Positions 17,450 to 25,862 of a stretch of DNA of 64,000 nt are shown here, in pieces. The stretch is from Cryptosporangium arvum DSM 44712 (lineage in GTDB: Bacteria > Actinomycetota > Actinomycetes > Mycobacteriales > Cryptosporangiaceae), in NCBI RefSeq assembly GCF_000585375.1, contig NZ_KK073874.1, forward strand, positions 496,001 through 560,000, written 5' to 3'. The notes under the pieces are model-generated. The model had not been told where the DNA came from and made no database searches. It saw only the letters and a list, made by a program, of their open reading frames with translations. The first letter of the stretch is position 1. The number at the start of each line of letters is the position of its first letter. A program made the translations under genes and the position numbers.

Positions 17450-18619
17450 ATGGGAACGAACGGACCGCTGGACGGTGTGCTGGTAGTCGACCTGTCCCGA
17501 GCCCTGGCCGGGCCGCACGCAGCGATGATGCTGGGTGATCTCGGGGCGCGGGTGATCAAGATCGAGAACCCGTCCGGTGGTGACGACACCCGTTCCTGGG
17601 GTCCACCGTTCGTCGGGCCCGACGACTCGATCTCGACGTACTTCCTGTCCTGCAACCGGAACAAGGAGTCGGTGACGCTCGACCTGAAGTCCGATTTCGG
17701 CGCGGACACGCTCCGGCGGCTGGTCGAGCGGGCCGACGTCCTGGTCGAGAACTTCCGGCCGGGCGTGCTCGACCGCCTCGGTTTCAGCATGGAACAGCTG
17801 CACGAGCTGAACCCCCGGCTGGTGGTCCTGAGCATCACCGGCTTCGGACACGACGGGCCCGAGGGCGGCCGCGCCGGGTACGACCAGATCGCCCAGGGCG
17901 AGGCCGGCCTGATGTCGCTGACCGGGCCGTCCGCGGACGAGCCGACGCGCGTCGGCGTGCCGATCGGTGACCTGCTGGCCGGCATGTACGGCGCGTACGG
18001 CGTCGTGGCGGCGCTGCACGAGCGCAACGAAACCGGCCGGGGCCGGGTCGTGCGCACGAGCCTGCTGGCCGCGATCGTCGGCGTGCACGCGTTCCAGGGC
18101 ACGCGGCACACGGTGGCCGGCGAGGTGCCCACGGCGTCCGGCAACCACCACCCGTCGATCGCGCCGTACGGGCTGTTCCATTGCGCGGACGGCTCGCTGC
18201 AGATCTCGGTGGGCAGCGAAGCGCTGTGGCGACGCTTCGTCGCGGCGTTCCCGTCGCTGGACCGGCCCGAGTTCGGCTCCAATCCGGAACGGGTGCGGGC
18301 CCGGGACGCGGTGATCGCGGCGGTGGACGAGGTGTTCTCGGCCCTTCCGTTGGCCGAGCTGCTGCCCAAGCTCGCCGAGATCGGCGTCCCGGCCGGTGAG
18401 GTGCGCACGCTCGACCGCGTCTACGACTGGGAGCAGACCCGCTCGCAGGGCCTGCTGGTGGACGTGGACCACTCGGTGCTCGGGTCGATCACGCTGCCCG
18501 GCCCGCCGCTGCGCTTCGACTCCAACCAGTTCGCCGGCGGGCGCGTGGAGAACATCGCGCCGCCCACCCTCGGGCAGCACACCGACGCGGTTCTCGCGTG
18601 GTTGGACGGGAAAGAATAA
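17450..18619 (+). CDS. CaiB/BaiF (family III) CoA transferase
   Basis: A 389-residue protein from ATG 17450. It shows LDGVLVVDLSRALAGPHA at the N terminus, VIKIENPSGGDDTRSWGPPF, CNRNKESVTLDLKS, LVENFRPGVLDRLG and RVGVPIGDLLAGMYGAYGV, whose Asp is the usual catalytic nucleophile carrying the acyl group. These enzymes move CoA between carboxylic acids such as succinate, carnitine or oxalate. The substrate is undetermined. It has its own leaderless-type promoter and is probably not part of the siderophore operon. A lipoprotein gene follows 4 nt after its stop. Confidence 0.9.
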   Translation: MGTNGPLDGVLVVDLSRALAGPHAAMMLGDLGARVIKIENPSGGDDTRSWGPPFVGPDDSISTYFLSCNRNKESVTLDLKSDFGADTLRRLVERADVLVENFRPGVLDRLGFSMEQLHELNPRLVVLSITGFGHDGPEGGRAGYDQIAQGEAGLMSLTGPSADEPTRVGVPIGDLLAGMYGAYGVVAALHERNETGRGRVVRTSLLAAIVGVHAFQGTRHTVAGEVPTASGNHHPSIAPYGLFHCADGSLQISVGSEALWRRFVAAFPSLDRPEFGSNPERVRARDAVIAAVDEVFSALPLAELLPKLAEIGVPAGEVRTLDRVYDWEQTRSQGLLVDVDHSVLGSITLPGPPLRFDSNQFAGGRVENIAPPTLGQHTDAVLAWLDGKE

Positions 18620-18623
18620 GAGC

Positions 18624-19283
18624 ATGCGACGTGCCGGGCTCGGGCTGCTGATCCTGTTACTCGTGGCGGCCTGCACCCGGCCCGCCGACGGACGGTTCGT
18701 CGAGCCGCGCTCGGCCGCACTGCCGCTCGGCGACCGCGCGGCGGCGTCCCTCCACGTCGACACCGGGGTGCAGCGGATCGCGGTCAAGGTCGCCGACCTC
18801 GGTGACGACCTGCTCCGCGTCGACGGCGCCCGGCCGCAGGTGACCGAGGACGGCGACGACGTCGACGTGCGGTTACGCGGCGGCTCGCTCCAGGTGACGC
18901 TGACCAACCGGGTCACCTGGTCGGTGACGCTCTCCGGGGGCGCGTCCGGCGCCGACGTGGACCTGCGCGGGGCGCGTCTGACCCGATTGGACGTCACCGC
19001 GGGGCTCGACACGGCCGAGGTCTGGCTGCCGTCTCCGTCCGGCGCGGTCACCGCGTCGCTCGCCAGTGCATCCCGGGCGACGGTGTACGTGCCGCCGAGC
19101 GTCGTGACGCGGGTGTCGACGCGCAGCGGCGCCGGAACGGTGGACATCGACGGTGTCGTCACCACCGGAGCGGCGGCCGGTCGGGTCTGGACACCCGACG
19201 ACTGGGCCGGTCAACCGGACCGGTACGACGTCGTCGTGCAGGGCGGAGTGGGCCAACTGACCGTGGCGCGGGCGCGCCGTTAG
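18624..19283 (+). CDS. Secreted lipoprotein with beta-rich (DUF4097-like) domain
   Basis: A 219-residue protein from ATG 18624, 4 nt after the CoA transferase stop. The N terminus MRRAGLGLLILLLVAACTRP is a classic lipoprotein signal with lipobox VAAC. The rest is rich in short alternating hydrophobic strands (VDLRGARLTRLDVTAGLDTA, RVSTRSGAGTVDIDGVVT), like the beta-helical DUF4097/adhesin-type domains. There are no catalytic motifs. Expected on the outer face of the membrane; function unknown. Confidence 0.7.
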   Translation: MRRAGLGLLILLLVAACTRPADGRFVEPRSAALPLGDRAAASLHVDTGVQRIAVKVADLGDDLLRVDGARPQVTEDGDDVDVRLRGGSLQVTLTNRVTWSVTLSGGASGADVDLRGARLTRLDVTAGLDTAEVWLPSPSGAVTASLASASRATVYVPPSVVTRVSTRSGAGTVDIDGVVTTGAAAGRVWTPDDWAGQPDRYDVVVQGGVGQLTVARARR

Positions 19284-19303
19284 TAGCTGGGCGCGCGTCC
19301 CCG

Positions 19304-19309
19304 TAGATT
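19304..19309 (+). promoter_or_regulatory. -10 element TAGATT, leaderless start
   Basis: TAGATT lies 7 nt before ATG 19317, with no ribosome site between, so a leaderless transcript is likely. Confidence 0.5.
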
Positions 19310-19316
19310 CTCCCGC

Positions 19317-20012
19317 ATGTCGAACGCCTTCTCGAACGAGGATGTCGCCGCCGCGGCCGAGGTGCTGGCCGAGTCCATCCGGCGGCACGCCGCAGTCATG
19401 GTCGACGCCGATGCGCCGGTCCGGGACGCTCTGGCGGCGATCGAGGGCCTGCGCACCTCGGCTCGCCGCTACGAAGAGGTCATCTTCGGGACGTCGGGCT
19501 GGGGCCCGGTCTTCGCCGACCTCGACGAAGACGACTTCGACGAGGACGACGACGACGAGCACGACCACCCGCAGGAGGAACTCGTCACCACCGGCGCGCC
19601 GCCGATGACCGTGACCGTGCGGGCCCGGTACGACTACCAGATCGCCGACCCCGACGCCTTGATCCAAGCCGGACAGTTGGCGCGGATCCGGTCCTGGGAC
19701 GGCGACCCGCACGGCGCGGAGCCGGTAGCCGGCGTCGGCGAAGCGATCTACGAGCTCTTCCACCTGGCCGGTTCGACCTTCCCGGCGCTCGAGGTGCCGG
19801 AGCTCGAGCCCGGCAGCGGGTTCATGACCGTGCACCACACCGCGGCACCGCTCCAGCCCGACGACGTCGTCGGAGCCGGCGTCGACCTGGAAGAGCTGTT
19901 GATCAGTGAGGAAGAGGACGAGCTTCTCTACGACCTCGCCGAGCCCCGCTATGCGACCAGGGAAGAGGCCGAGGAGGCCAGCCGCCGCCTGGAGCAGGAC
20001 GAAGGCCTGTGA
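19317..20012 (+). CDS. Acidic hypothetical protein
   Basis: A 231-residue acidic protein from ATG 19317. It contains a run of Asp/Glu (residues about 63-82) and an otherwise soluble-looking body with PPMTVTVRARYDYQIADPDA and GFMTVHHTAAPLQPDDVVGA. There is no signal peptide, membrane segment or recognisable catalytic motif, and I do not recognise the family. It has its own leaderless-type promoter, and a strong promoter for the carboxyltransferase gene lies just after its stop. GC content and codon use look like the neighbours. Confidence 0.7.
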   Translation: MSNAFSNEDVAAAAEVLAESIRRHAAVMVDADAPVRDALAAIEGLRTSARRYEEVIFGTSGWGPVFADLDEDDFDEDDDDEHDHPQEELVTTGAPPMTVTVRARYDYQIADPDALIQAGQLARIRSWDGDPHGAEPVAGVGEAIYELFHLAGSTFPALEVPELEPGSGFMTVHHTAAPLQPDDVVGAGVDLEELLISEEEDELLYDLAEPRYATREEAEEASRRLEQDEGL

Positions 20013-20023
20013 GATCCGTCTTC

Positions 20024-20051
20024 TTGAAACGATTCCGGTAAGGATTACGGT
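20024..20051 (+). promoter_or_regulatory. Strong sigma-70-type promoter (TTGAAA-16-TACGGT)
   Basis: A -35 TTGAAA at 20024-20029 and a -10 TACGGT at 20046-20051 are separated by 16 bp, and the first in-frame ATG (20057) follows 5 nt later. Transcription would begin at or next to the start codon. Confidence 0.6.
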
Positions 20052-20056
20052 GCAAG

Positions 20057-21562
20057 ATGGGACCCATGACTCCACGCCGCCTCTCCGCCCGTGAACTCAT
20101 CGCGAGTGCGCTCGACGAGGACAGCTGGGAGTCGTGGGACCAACCGGTCACCGATCCGGTCGACGCCGACGAGAGCTACCGCGCGTTGCTGGCCGCGGCA
20201 CGCGAGAAGACCGGTGTGGACGAAGCCGTGCTCACCGGCGCGGGCCTCATGCGTGGACGCCGGGTCGCGGTGGTCGTCGGCGAATTCCGGTTCCTCGCCG
20301 GTTCGATCGGTGTGGCCACCGCCCGGCGGGTCGTCGCGGCCGTCGAACGCGCGACGAGCGAAGGGCTGCCGCTGATCGCGGCCCCCACGTCCGGCGGTAC
20401 CCGGATGCAGGAGGGCACGGTCGCGTTCCTCCAGATGGCGGACATGACCAGGGCCGTGACCGCGCACAAGGCCGCCGGCCTGCCGTACCTGGTCTACCTG
20501 CGGCACCCCACGACCGGTGGGGTCTTCGCGTCCTGGGGTTCGCTCGGGCACGTGACCGTGGCCGAGCCGGAGGCGCTCATCGGGTTCCTCGGGCCGCGGG
20601 TCTACGAGCTGCTCAACGGACGGGAGTTCCCGGCCGGCGTGCAGACCGGCGAGAACCTGTTCGCCCACGGCCTGGTCGACGCCGTGCTACCGCCGGAACA
20701 GGTCACCGACCTGGCCGTGCGGACGCTCGACATCCTCTGCTCACCCCGCAGCGGGTTGCCGCGGGTGGCCGACGTCCCGCGCGAGGAGCTCGCGGACGTA
20801 CCGGCCTGGGAATCGGTGACGCGTTCGCGCCGCGCCGACCGCCCCGGCGTGCGGCGGCTGCTCAAGTACGCGGCCCAGCCGGTGATCCCGCTGAACGGCA
20901 CGCAGCAGGGCGAGACCGGCGCCGGCATGCGCCTGGCTCTGGCCCGGTTCGGCGCCGCGCCGGCCGTCGTGCTCGGCCAGGACCGCCGCGGTCAGACCGC
21001 GGAGAGCCCGCTCGACCCGGCCGCGCTACGCACCGCCCGCCGCGGCATGCGTCTCGCCCAGGAACTCCGGCTACCGCTCGTCACGATCATCGACACCCCC
21101 GGGGCCGCGCTGTCGCGCGAAGCCGAGGAGGGGGGCCTGGCCGGCGAGATCGCACGCTGCCTGGCGGATCTGATCGACCTGCCCACCCCGACGCTCGGCG
21201 TGCTGCTGGGCGAGGGCACCGGCGGTGGCGCGCTGGCCTTGCTGCCCGCCGACCGGGTGATCGCGGCCGAGCACGCCTGGCTCTCGCCGCTGCCGCCGGA
21301 GGGAGCCTCGGCGATCGTGCACCGCACCACCGATCTCGCTCCGGAGATGGCGGCCGCGCAGGGCGTCCGCTCCCGCGATCTGCTGCGCCACGGCATCGTC
21401 GACCGGATCGTGGCCGAACGCCCCGACGCCGCCGACGAGCCGGAGGCGTTCCTCGCCCGCCTGGGCCGCGTGATCGAACACGAGCTCGTGGGCCTGCTCG
21501 ACCAGGAGCCCCGATCCCGGGTGACCGCCCGAACCGATCGTTACCGCCGCATCGGCAGCTGA
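20057..21562 (+). CDS. Acyl-CoA carboxylase carboxyltransferase (fused beta-alpha type)
   Basis: A 501-residue protein from ATG 20057 (a second ATG is three codons later). The N-terminal half resembles the beta (AccD) side: VVGEFRFLAGSIGVATARRV, TSGGTRMQEGTVAFLQM, HPTTGGVFASWGSLGH, FLGPRVYELLNG. The C-terminal half resembles the alpha (AccA) side: LPLVTIIDTPGAALSREAEEGG, LGVLLGEGTGGGALALLPADR, LSPLPPEGASAI. It lacks the Cys4 zinc ribbon of bacterial AccD, as is common in actinobacterial fused forms. It would transfer CO2 from biotin to an acyl-CoA, needing a biotinylated alpha subunit that is not in this window. Confidence 0.87.
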   Translation: MGPMTPRRLSARELIASALDEDSWESWDQPVTDPVDADESYRALLAAAREKTGVDEAVLTGAGLMRGRRVAVVVGEFRFLAGSIGVATARRVVAAVERATSEGLPLIAAPTSGGTRMQEGTVAFLQMADMTRAVTAHKAAGLPYLVYLRHPTTGGVFASWGSLGHVTVAEPEALIGFLGPRVYELLNGREFPAGVQTGENLFAHGLVDAVLPPEQVTDLAVRTLDILCSPRSGLPRVADVPREELADVPAWESVTRSRRADRPGVRRLLKYAAQPVIPLNGTQQGETGAGMRLALARFGAAPAVVLGQDRRGQTAESPLDPAALRTARRGMRLAQELRLPLVTIIDTPGAALSREAEEGGLAGEIARCLADLIDLPTPTLGVLLGEGTGGGALALLPADRVIAAEHAWLSPLPPEGASAIVHRTTDLAPEMAAAQGVRSRDLLRHGIVDRIVAERPDAADEPEAFLARLGRVIEHELVGLLDQEPRSRVTARTDRYRRIGS

Positions 21563-21659
21563 TCCGGCGCGCTACTCCCAGCGCAGGTCTGGGGTGAGCC
21601 CCGATGCCGTACCGCTACGACGTCGCGTCGATGGCGAGCGTCGTGTCGGGGACGATCGG

Positions 21660-21860
21660 ACCCCCGACGCCTTCTCGGCCTCGCGCGCCGCTTCGGGACC
21701 GAGTACGACGTCGTCTGGTGGATCGCGGCGGAAGAAGAAGCTGGTCCCGGACCGGATCGCTGCGCTCGGGAGCTGAGCGAAACCCTGCTCGGGCCCGAAC
21801 ATCCAGCGATGCTCCAGTCCGAGGCCGCCCTGGGGACGGCGCTCCTCGCGATCGGGCCGA
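21660..21860 (+). pseudogene. Relic of an NB-ARC/TPR (STAND-type) protein
   Basis: The 478-bp gap between the carboxyltransferase and carbamate kinase genes holds one frame without a good start. It reads LARRFGTEYDVVWWIAAEE and, soon after, ETLLGPEHPAMLQSEAALG. The first part resembles the region just after the P-loop of actinobacterial NB-ARC proteins (YDVVWWIxAE), the second a TPR_12 repeat (LGPEHPxxLxS). The two lie far apart in intact proteins, so a large internal deletion joined them. The rest of the gap shows no coding signal. Confidence 0.55.
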
Positions 21861-22028
21861 CCACCTACCGGCCGGCTGCCGCGAGTGGCCAACCGTCCGC
21901 CAACGTCGTCGAGGGTCGCTGTGGCGTCGGCGCGCGGGTCCGCCCTTCGACAAGTAGACGGCGAATCTTCGTGGAAACCCAGCGGTCTTTGGGCGAGTGT
22001 TGACCATGTTCGGCGACCGAATCGTTCC

Positions 22029-22034
22029 TACGCT
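22029..22034 (+). promoter_or_regulatory. -10 element TACGCT, leaderless start
   Basis: TACGCT lies 6 nt before ATG 22041 with no ribosome site in between, which supports that start codon and a leaderless message. Confidence 0.55.
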
Positions 22035-22040
22035 CGCCTG

Positions 22041-22958
22041 ATGCGAGTCGTGATCGCTCTCGGCGGGAACGCGATGACCTCGGCGGACGGCAGGGCCCGC
22101 CCCGAGGACCAGATCGCGGCGATCCAGCGTGCGGCCGGACCGATCGCGGATGTCGTCGCGAGCGGTGCCGAGGTCGTGCTCACCCACGGCAACGGGCCCC
22201 AGGTGGGCAACCTGCTGGTGAAGAACGAGATGGCCGCGCACGTGGTGCCGCCGGTTCCGCTCGACTGGTGCGGAGCCCAGACCCAGGGCACGGTCGGATT
22301 CGTCCTCCTCAACGCCTTGGAAGCAGCCGGAGCGCCGGTCGCGGCCCTGGTCACCCGCGCGCTCGTCGACATCCACGACCCGGGTTTCATGAACCCGTCG
22401 AAGCCGATCGGGCGGTACCTGCCGTCGGCCGAGGCCGCGTTGATGATCCAGCACGGGCAGCGCTGGGAGGACCGGGGCGAGCGCGGCTGGCGTCGAATCG
22501 TCGCCTCACCGGAGCCCCGGGCGATCCTCGAAGCCCCCGCCGTGTCGAGCCTGCTCGAAGCGGGGTACGTCGTGGTCTGCAACGGCGGTGGCGGCATCCC
22601 GGTGGTCCGCGAGCCCGACGGCCGGCTGCGCGGCGTCGAAGCCGTGATCGACAAGGACCTCGGTGCGGCGCTGCTCGCCCATACGCTGAACGCCGACACG
22701 CTCGTGATCGCCACCGACGTTTCCGCGGCGGTGGTCGGGTGGGGCACGGCGTCCGCCCGCCCGGTCGGCGAGATCGACGTCACCGCGCTCCGCACGCTGG
22801 CCACCGAGGGCCACTTCGCGTCCGGGTCGATGGGCCCGAAGGTGGAGGCCGCCTGCCGTTTCGCCGAGAATGGCGGCCGATCGGTGATCACCTCGCTCGA
22901 CCACATCGCGGACGCCGTCCACAAATCCGTGGGAACCGTAGTTACGAAGGAGAGCTAA
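22041..22958 (+). CDS. Carbamate kinase family protein
   Basis: A 305-residue protein from ATG 22041; the upstream in-frame extension has no conserved residues. Carbamate kinase landmarks are VVIALGGNAM at the N terminus, VLTHGNGPQVGNLL, AQTQGTVGFVLLNAL, YVVVCNGGGGIPVV, EAVIDKDLGAALLA and GSMGPKVEAACRF. It interconverts carbamoyl phosphate + ADP and carbamate + ATP. Placement one base before a ring-opening amidohydrolase suggests energy recovery from nitrogen released by catabolism of a pyrimidine, purine or triazine ring rather than arginine deiminase metabolism. Confidence 0.9.
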   Translation: MRVVIALGGNAMTSADGRARPEDQIAAIQRAAGPIADVVASGAEVVLTHGNGPQVGNLLVKNEMAAHVVPPVPLDWCGAQTQGTVGFVLLNALEAAGAPVAALVTRALVDIHDPGFMNPSKPIGRYLPSAEAALMIQHGQRWEDRGERGWRRIVASPEPRAILEAPAVSSLLEAGYVVVCNGGGGIPVVREPDGRLRGVEAVIDKDLGAALLAHTLNADTLVIATDVSAAVVGWGTASARPVGEIDVTALRTLATEGHFASGSMGPKVEAACRFAENGGRSVITSLDHIADAVHKSVGTVVTKES

Positions 22959-24092
22959 GTGCCCGAGGCCATCGAAGTACGCAAGGTCCCGATCCTCAAC
23001 GTCAGCGACGCGTCGGGCCTCGCGCAGCTCATCGACGACAAGATCCTGGACGCCGACCGCGTCGTCGCCGTGATCGGCAAGACCGAGGGCAACGGCGGCG
23101 TCAACGACTACACCCGCATCATCGCCGACCGGGCGTTCCGCGAGGTCCTGGTGGCCAAGGGCACCCGCAGCGCCGACGAGGTCAAGCAGATCCCGATCGT
23201 CTGGTCGGGCGGCACCGACGGTGTGCTCTCCCCGCACGCGACGATCTTCGCCACGATCCCTCGGGGTGAGGAGGAGGCGACCGACGATCCGCGCCTCACG
23301 GTCGGCTTCGCGATGAGCGACGTCCTGCTCCCCGAGGACATCGGCCGCGTCGCGATGGTCGAGAAGGTCGCGGCGGCGGTGAAGATCGCGATGGAGCGCG
23401 CCGGCATCACCGACCCGGCCGACGTGCACTACGTGCAGACCAAGACCCCGCTGCTGACGATCCACACGATCCGGGACGCCAAGAGCCGCGGCAAGACCGT
23501 GTGGACCGAGCACACCCACGAGTCGATGGACCTCTCCAACGGCACCACCGCGCTGGGCATCGCGGTCGCGCTGGGCGAGATCGACATGCCGACCGACGCC
23601 GACGTCATGCACGACCGTTCGCTCTACTCGTCGGTGGCGTCGTGCTCGTCCGGGGTCGAGCTCGACCAGGCCCAGGTCGTCGTGGTGGGCAACGCACGCG
23701 GTGTCGGCGGCCGGTACCGGATCGGGCACGGCGTGATGAACGACGCGCTCGACGCGGACGGGATCTGGGACGCGATCAAGTCCGCCGGCCTTTCGCTCCC
23801 GGACCGGCCGAAAGCTTCGGACCTGGACGGCCGTCTCGTCAACGTCTTCCTCAAGTGCGAGGTCTCGCAGGACGGCGTCGTCCGCGGCCGCCGCAACGCG
23901 ATGCTCGACGACTCCGACGTGCACTGGCACCGTCAGATCAAGGCCACGGTCGGCGGCGTCACCGCGGCCGTGACCGGCGACCCGGCGGTGTTCGTCTCGG
24001 TCTCCGCGGCGCACCAGGGCCCCGACGGTGGCGGCCCGGTGGCCGCGATCGTCGACCTCGGCGCCGGCGACCCCACCGGCTACCGCGGCTGA
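22959..24092 (+). CDS. Ring-opening amidohydrolase (barbiturase/cyanuric acid hydrolase family)
   Basis: A 377-residue protein from GTG 22959, directly after the carbamate kinase stop, with GAAGGAG upstream. The family is built of three similar domains each carrying a Lys-Ser pair; visible motifs are [47 protein letters not shown] and [20 protein letters not shown]. Members hydrolyse a cyclic imide (barbiturate to ureidomalonate, or cyanurate to carboxybiuret). Barbiturase or cyanurate hydrolase cannot be told apart here. A perfect hairpin terminator follows 12 nt after the stop. Confidence 0.9.
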   Translation: MPEAIEVRKVPILNVSDASGLAQLIDDKILDADRVVAVIGKTEGNGGVNDYTRIIADRAFREVLVAKGTRSADEVKQIPIVWSGGTDGVLSPHATIFATIPRGEEEATDDPRLTVGFAMSDVLLPEDIGRVAMVEKVAAAVKIAMERAGITDPADVHYVQTKTPLLTIHTIRDAKSRGKTVWTEHTHESMDLSNGTTALGIAVALGEIDMPTDADVMHDRSLYSSVASCSSGVELDQAQVVVVGNARGVGGRYRIGHGVMNDALDADGIWDAIKSAGLSLPDRPKASDLDGRLVNVFLKCEVSQDGVVRGRRNAMLDDSDVHWHRQIKATVGGVTAAVTGDPAVFVSVSAAHQGPDGGGPVAAIVDLGAGDPTGYRG

Positions 24093-24104
24093 GTCCGCTT
24101 TTCC

Positions 24105-24134
24105 GGAGCCCGGGCCGCGTGCGGCCCGGGCTCC
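24105..24134 (+). terminator. Perfect hairpin terminator
   Basis: GGAGCCCGGGCCGC (24105-24118), a GT loop and its exact complement (24121-24134) form a 14-bp stem. It ends the carbamate kinase-amidohydrolase operon and almost abuts the next promoter. Confidence 0.85.
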
Positions 24135-24136
24135 GT

Positions 24137-24142
24137 TACGTT
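24137..24142 (+). promoter_or_regulatory. -10 element TACGTT, leaderless start
   Basis: TACGTT begins 3 nt after the terminator stem and ends 6 nt before GTG 24149, which supports that GTG as the start. Confidence 0.55.
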
Positions 24143-24148
24143 TTGGTC

Positions 24149-24694
24149 GTGGACGTTGTCGGGATCGTGTTGGCAGCCGGCGCCGGCCGCCGCTTCGGGC
24201 GGCCGAAGGCGCTGGTGGAGTACCAGGGCACCCGCCTGGTCGACCGGGCCGTGAGCCTGCTCTCCACCGGCGGCTGTTCGCCCGTCCTCGTCGTGGCCGG
24301 TGCGGCGCCGCTGACCGTCGAGGGCGCGACCGTCGTCGACAACCCCGACTGGGAGTCCGGCATGGGCTCCTCGGTGCGTGCCGCGCTGTCGGTGGCTGAT
24401 GCCGCTGCGGCCGTCCTCGTCCCGGTCGACACGCCCTTTCTCGGTGCCGACGCCGTGCGCAGGCTGATCGCGGCGTACCGTGCCGGCGCTTCGGTGGCCG
24501 CCGCGACCTACCGGGGCGAGCGCGGTCACCCGGTGCTGATCGCGGCCGAGCACTGGCCGGCGGTGATCGCCTCCGCGCGGGGAGACGTCGGCGCCCGCGC
24601 GTTCCTGCGGGCGAACCCGTCGCTGATCACGCCCGTGCCCTGCGACGGCACCGGCCGCCCCGATGACGTCGACACGCCCGAAGCCCTGGTGTGA
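24149..24694 (+). CDS. MobA-like nucleotidyltransferase (MocA/molybdenum cofactor type)
   Basis: A 181-residue protein from GTG 24149. The nucleotide-binding signature GIVLAAGAGRRFGRPKALV is at the N terminus, followed by VVDNPDWESGMGSSVRAAL and VLVPVDTPFLGADAVRRL (metal-binding Asp). Such small enzymes transfer CMP or GMP to molybdopterin for xanthine-dehydrogenase-type hydroxylases. Next to a ring-opening amidohydrolase and a carbamate kinase, a role in maturing a molybdenum ring hydroxylase for purine or pyrimidine catabolism is plausible, but no such hydroxylase is in the window. Confidence 0.85.
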   Translation: MDVVGIVLAAGAGRRFGRPKALVEYQGTRLVDRAVSLLSTGGCSPVLVVAGAAPLTVEGATVVDNPDWESGMGSSVRAALSVADAAAAVLVPVDTPFLGADAVRRLIAAYRAGASVAAATYRGERGHPVLIAAEHWPAVIASARGDVGARAFLRANPSLITPVPCDGTGRPDDVDTPEALV

Positions 24695-24799
24695 CCTAGA
24701 CCGCTATACCACAATATAACCGGACGAAAACCTTCACAGGTGCGTGTGCGGAGCCGAAAGGTAGCGCGAAGGGTGCGGGCACAACGGGGGAGCTAGACC
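24695..24799 (+). promoter_or_regulatory. AT-rich gap with probable promoter
   Basis: The gap has an unusually AT-rich core (GCTATACCACAATATAACC at about 24702-24720), which probably contains the promoter for the secreted propeller gene. No exact -35/-10 pair could be fixed. Confidence 0.35.
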
Positions 24800-25711
24800 A
24801 TGCGGCGGACGATCATCACGGGTGTTGTCGGTGCGGCGCTGGCGTTGACGGTGACCAGCCCGGCGCTGGCGGCCGCTCAGCCGGCCACCGGTTCCACCTG
24901 GACCGCGAAGACCGACTGGAGCCTGCTCGTCGACAACGGCCGGGACATGGACCGGGTCGTCGACGGCACCACCAAGACCCTGCTCGCCGGCGAGGCCTTC
25001 CAGCGCAAGTACGGCGCGTACTCCGCCGACGGCCGGCGGATCGTCTACTCCGACCAGGGCAAGACCGGCTTCGGAGCCCAGATCTGGACGATGAACGCCG
25101 ACGGCTCGCACCGCCGCCAGCTGACGTCGCTGACCACCGAGGCGTTCGGCCCGGAACTGTCGCCGAACGGCACCGCGATCGCCTTCCAGACCCAGGGCGC
25201 GATCTGGGTCATGAAGGCGGACGGCACCGCGGCCCGCAAAGTCAGCCGGGACGGCTACTACTACGGCACCGGCATCAGCTGGGCGCCCGACAGCGCGCAG
25301 TTCGCCGTCACCCGCGGCCTGATCGACGAGCGCAGCGGCGAGCCGTACGACATCGAGGTGGTCACCCTGCGGGCCGACGGTTCCCGCGAGACGGCCCTGA
25401 CCCGCACCGGCGGCGACAAGAACAGCCCCGCCTGGAGCCCCGACGGCACCACGATCGTCTTCAGCCAGTCCCTCGCCGGCGAGAACTACGACCTGTGGTC
25501 GATGAAGGCCGACGGAACGCGGGTCAAGCAGCTCACCCGCACCAAGGACGTCGGCGAGCAGGACACCGTGTGGGCCCCGACCGGCACCGCGATCGCCTAC
25601 GCCGCCTGGGCCCAGCAGACCGAAACCGCCCCGCGCGTGATGAAGGCCAAGGCCGACGGCACCGCAGCGAAGTCGCTCGGAGTCGTGGGCTACCCGACCA
25701 GCTGGAGATGA
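24800..25711 (+). CDS. Secreted TolB/PD40-type beta-propeller protein
   Basis: A 303-residue protein from ATG 24800 with GGGGGAG upstream. Residues 1-26 are a Sec signal peptide ending in ALAAAQ. The body has about five PD40/TolB-like blades, seen as YSADGRRIVYSDQG, LSPNGTAIAFQTQG, WAPDSAQFAVTRG, WSPDGTTIVFSQS and WAPTGTAIAYAAW, each followed by a short segment such as LWSMKADGTRVKQLTR. Six blades would be usual, so this may be a small propeller. Probably an exported binding or scaffold protein; no catalytic residues are seen. Confidence 0.85.
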   Translation: MRRTIITGVVGAALALTVTSPALAAAQPATGSTWTAKTDWSLLVDNGRDMDRVVDGTTKTLLAGEAFQRKYGAYSADGRRIVYSDQGKTGFGAQIWTMNADGSHRRQLTSLTTEAFGPELSPNGTAIAFQTQGAIWVMKADGTAARKVSRDGYYYGTGISWAPDSAQFAVTRGLIDERSGEPYDIEVVTLRADGSRETALTRTGGDKNSPAWSPDGTTIVFSQSLAGENYDLWSMKADGTRVKQLTRTKDVGEQDTVWAPTGTAIAYAAWAQQTETAPRVMKAKADGTAAKSLGVVGYPTSWR

Positions 25712-25862
25712 CATGCGGATCCGCCGCCGCCCCCTGCCGCGCCGCCCGGCCTCCCGCCGCAAGGCGTCGACCCGGCCGTCCGTACGTCGTCATCTCCCAC
25801 CGCCCACCCGCCCCCTGACCTGAGGAGGTGATCGTTCGAAGACAACACACAAAGCCACAGAG

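Noticed and set aside
25713-25826. A 36-residue Arg/Pro-rich open frame after the propeller gene
   Set aside because: No ribosome site and composition typical of random high-GC sequence.
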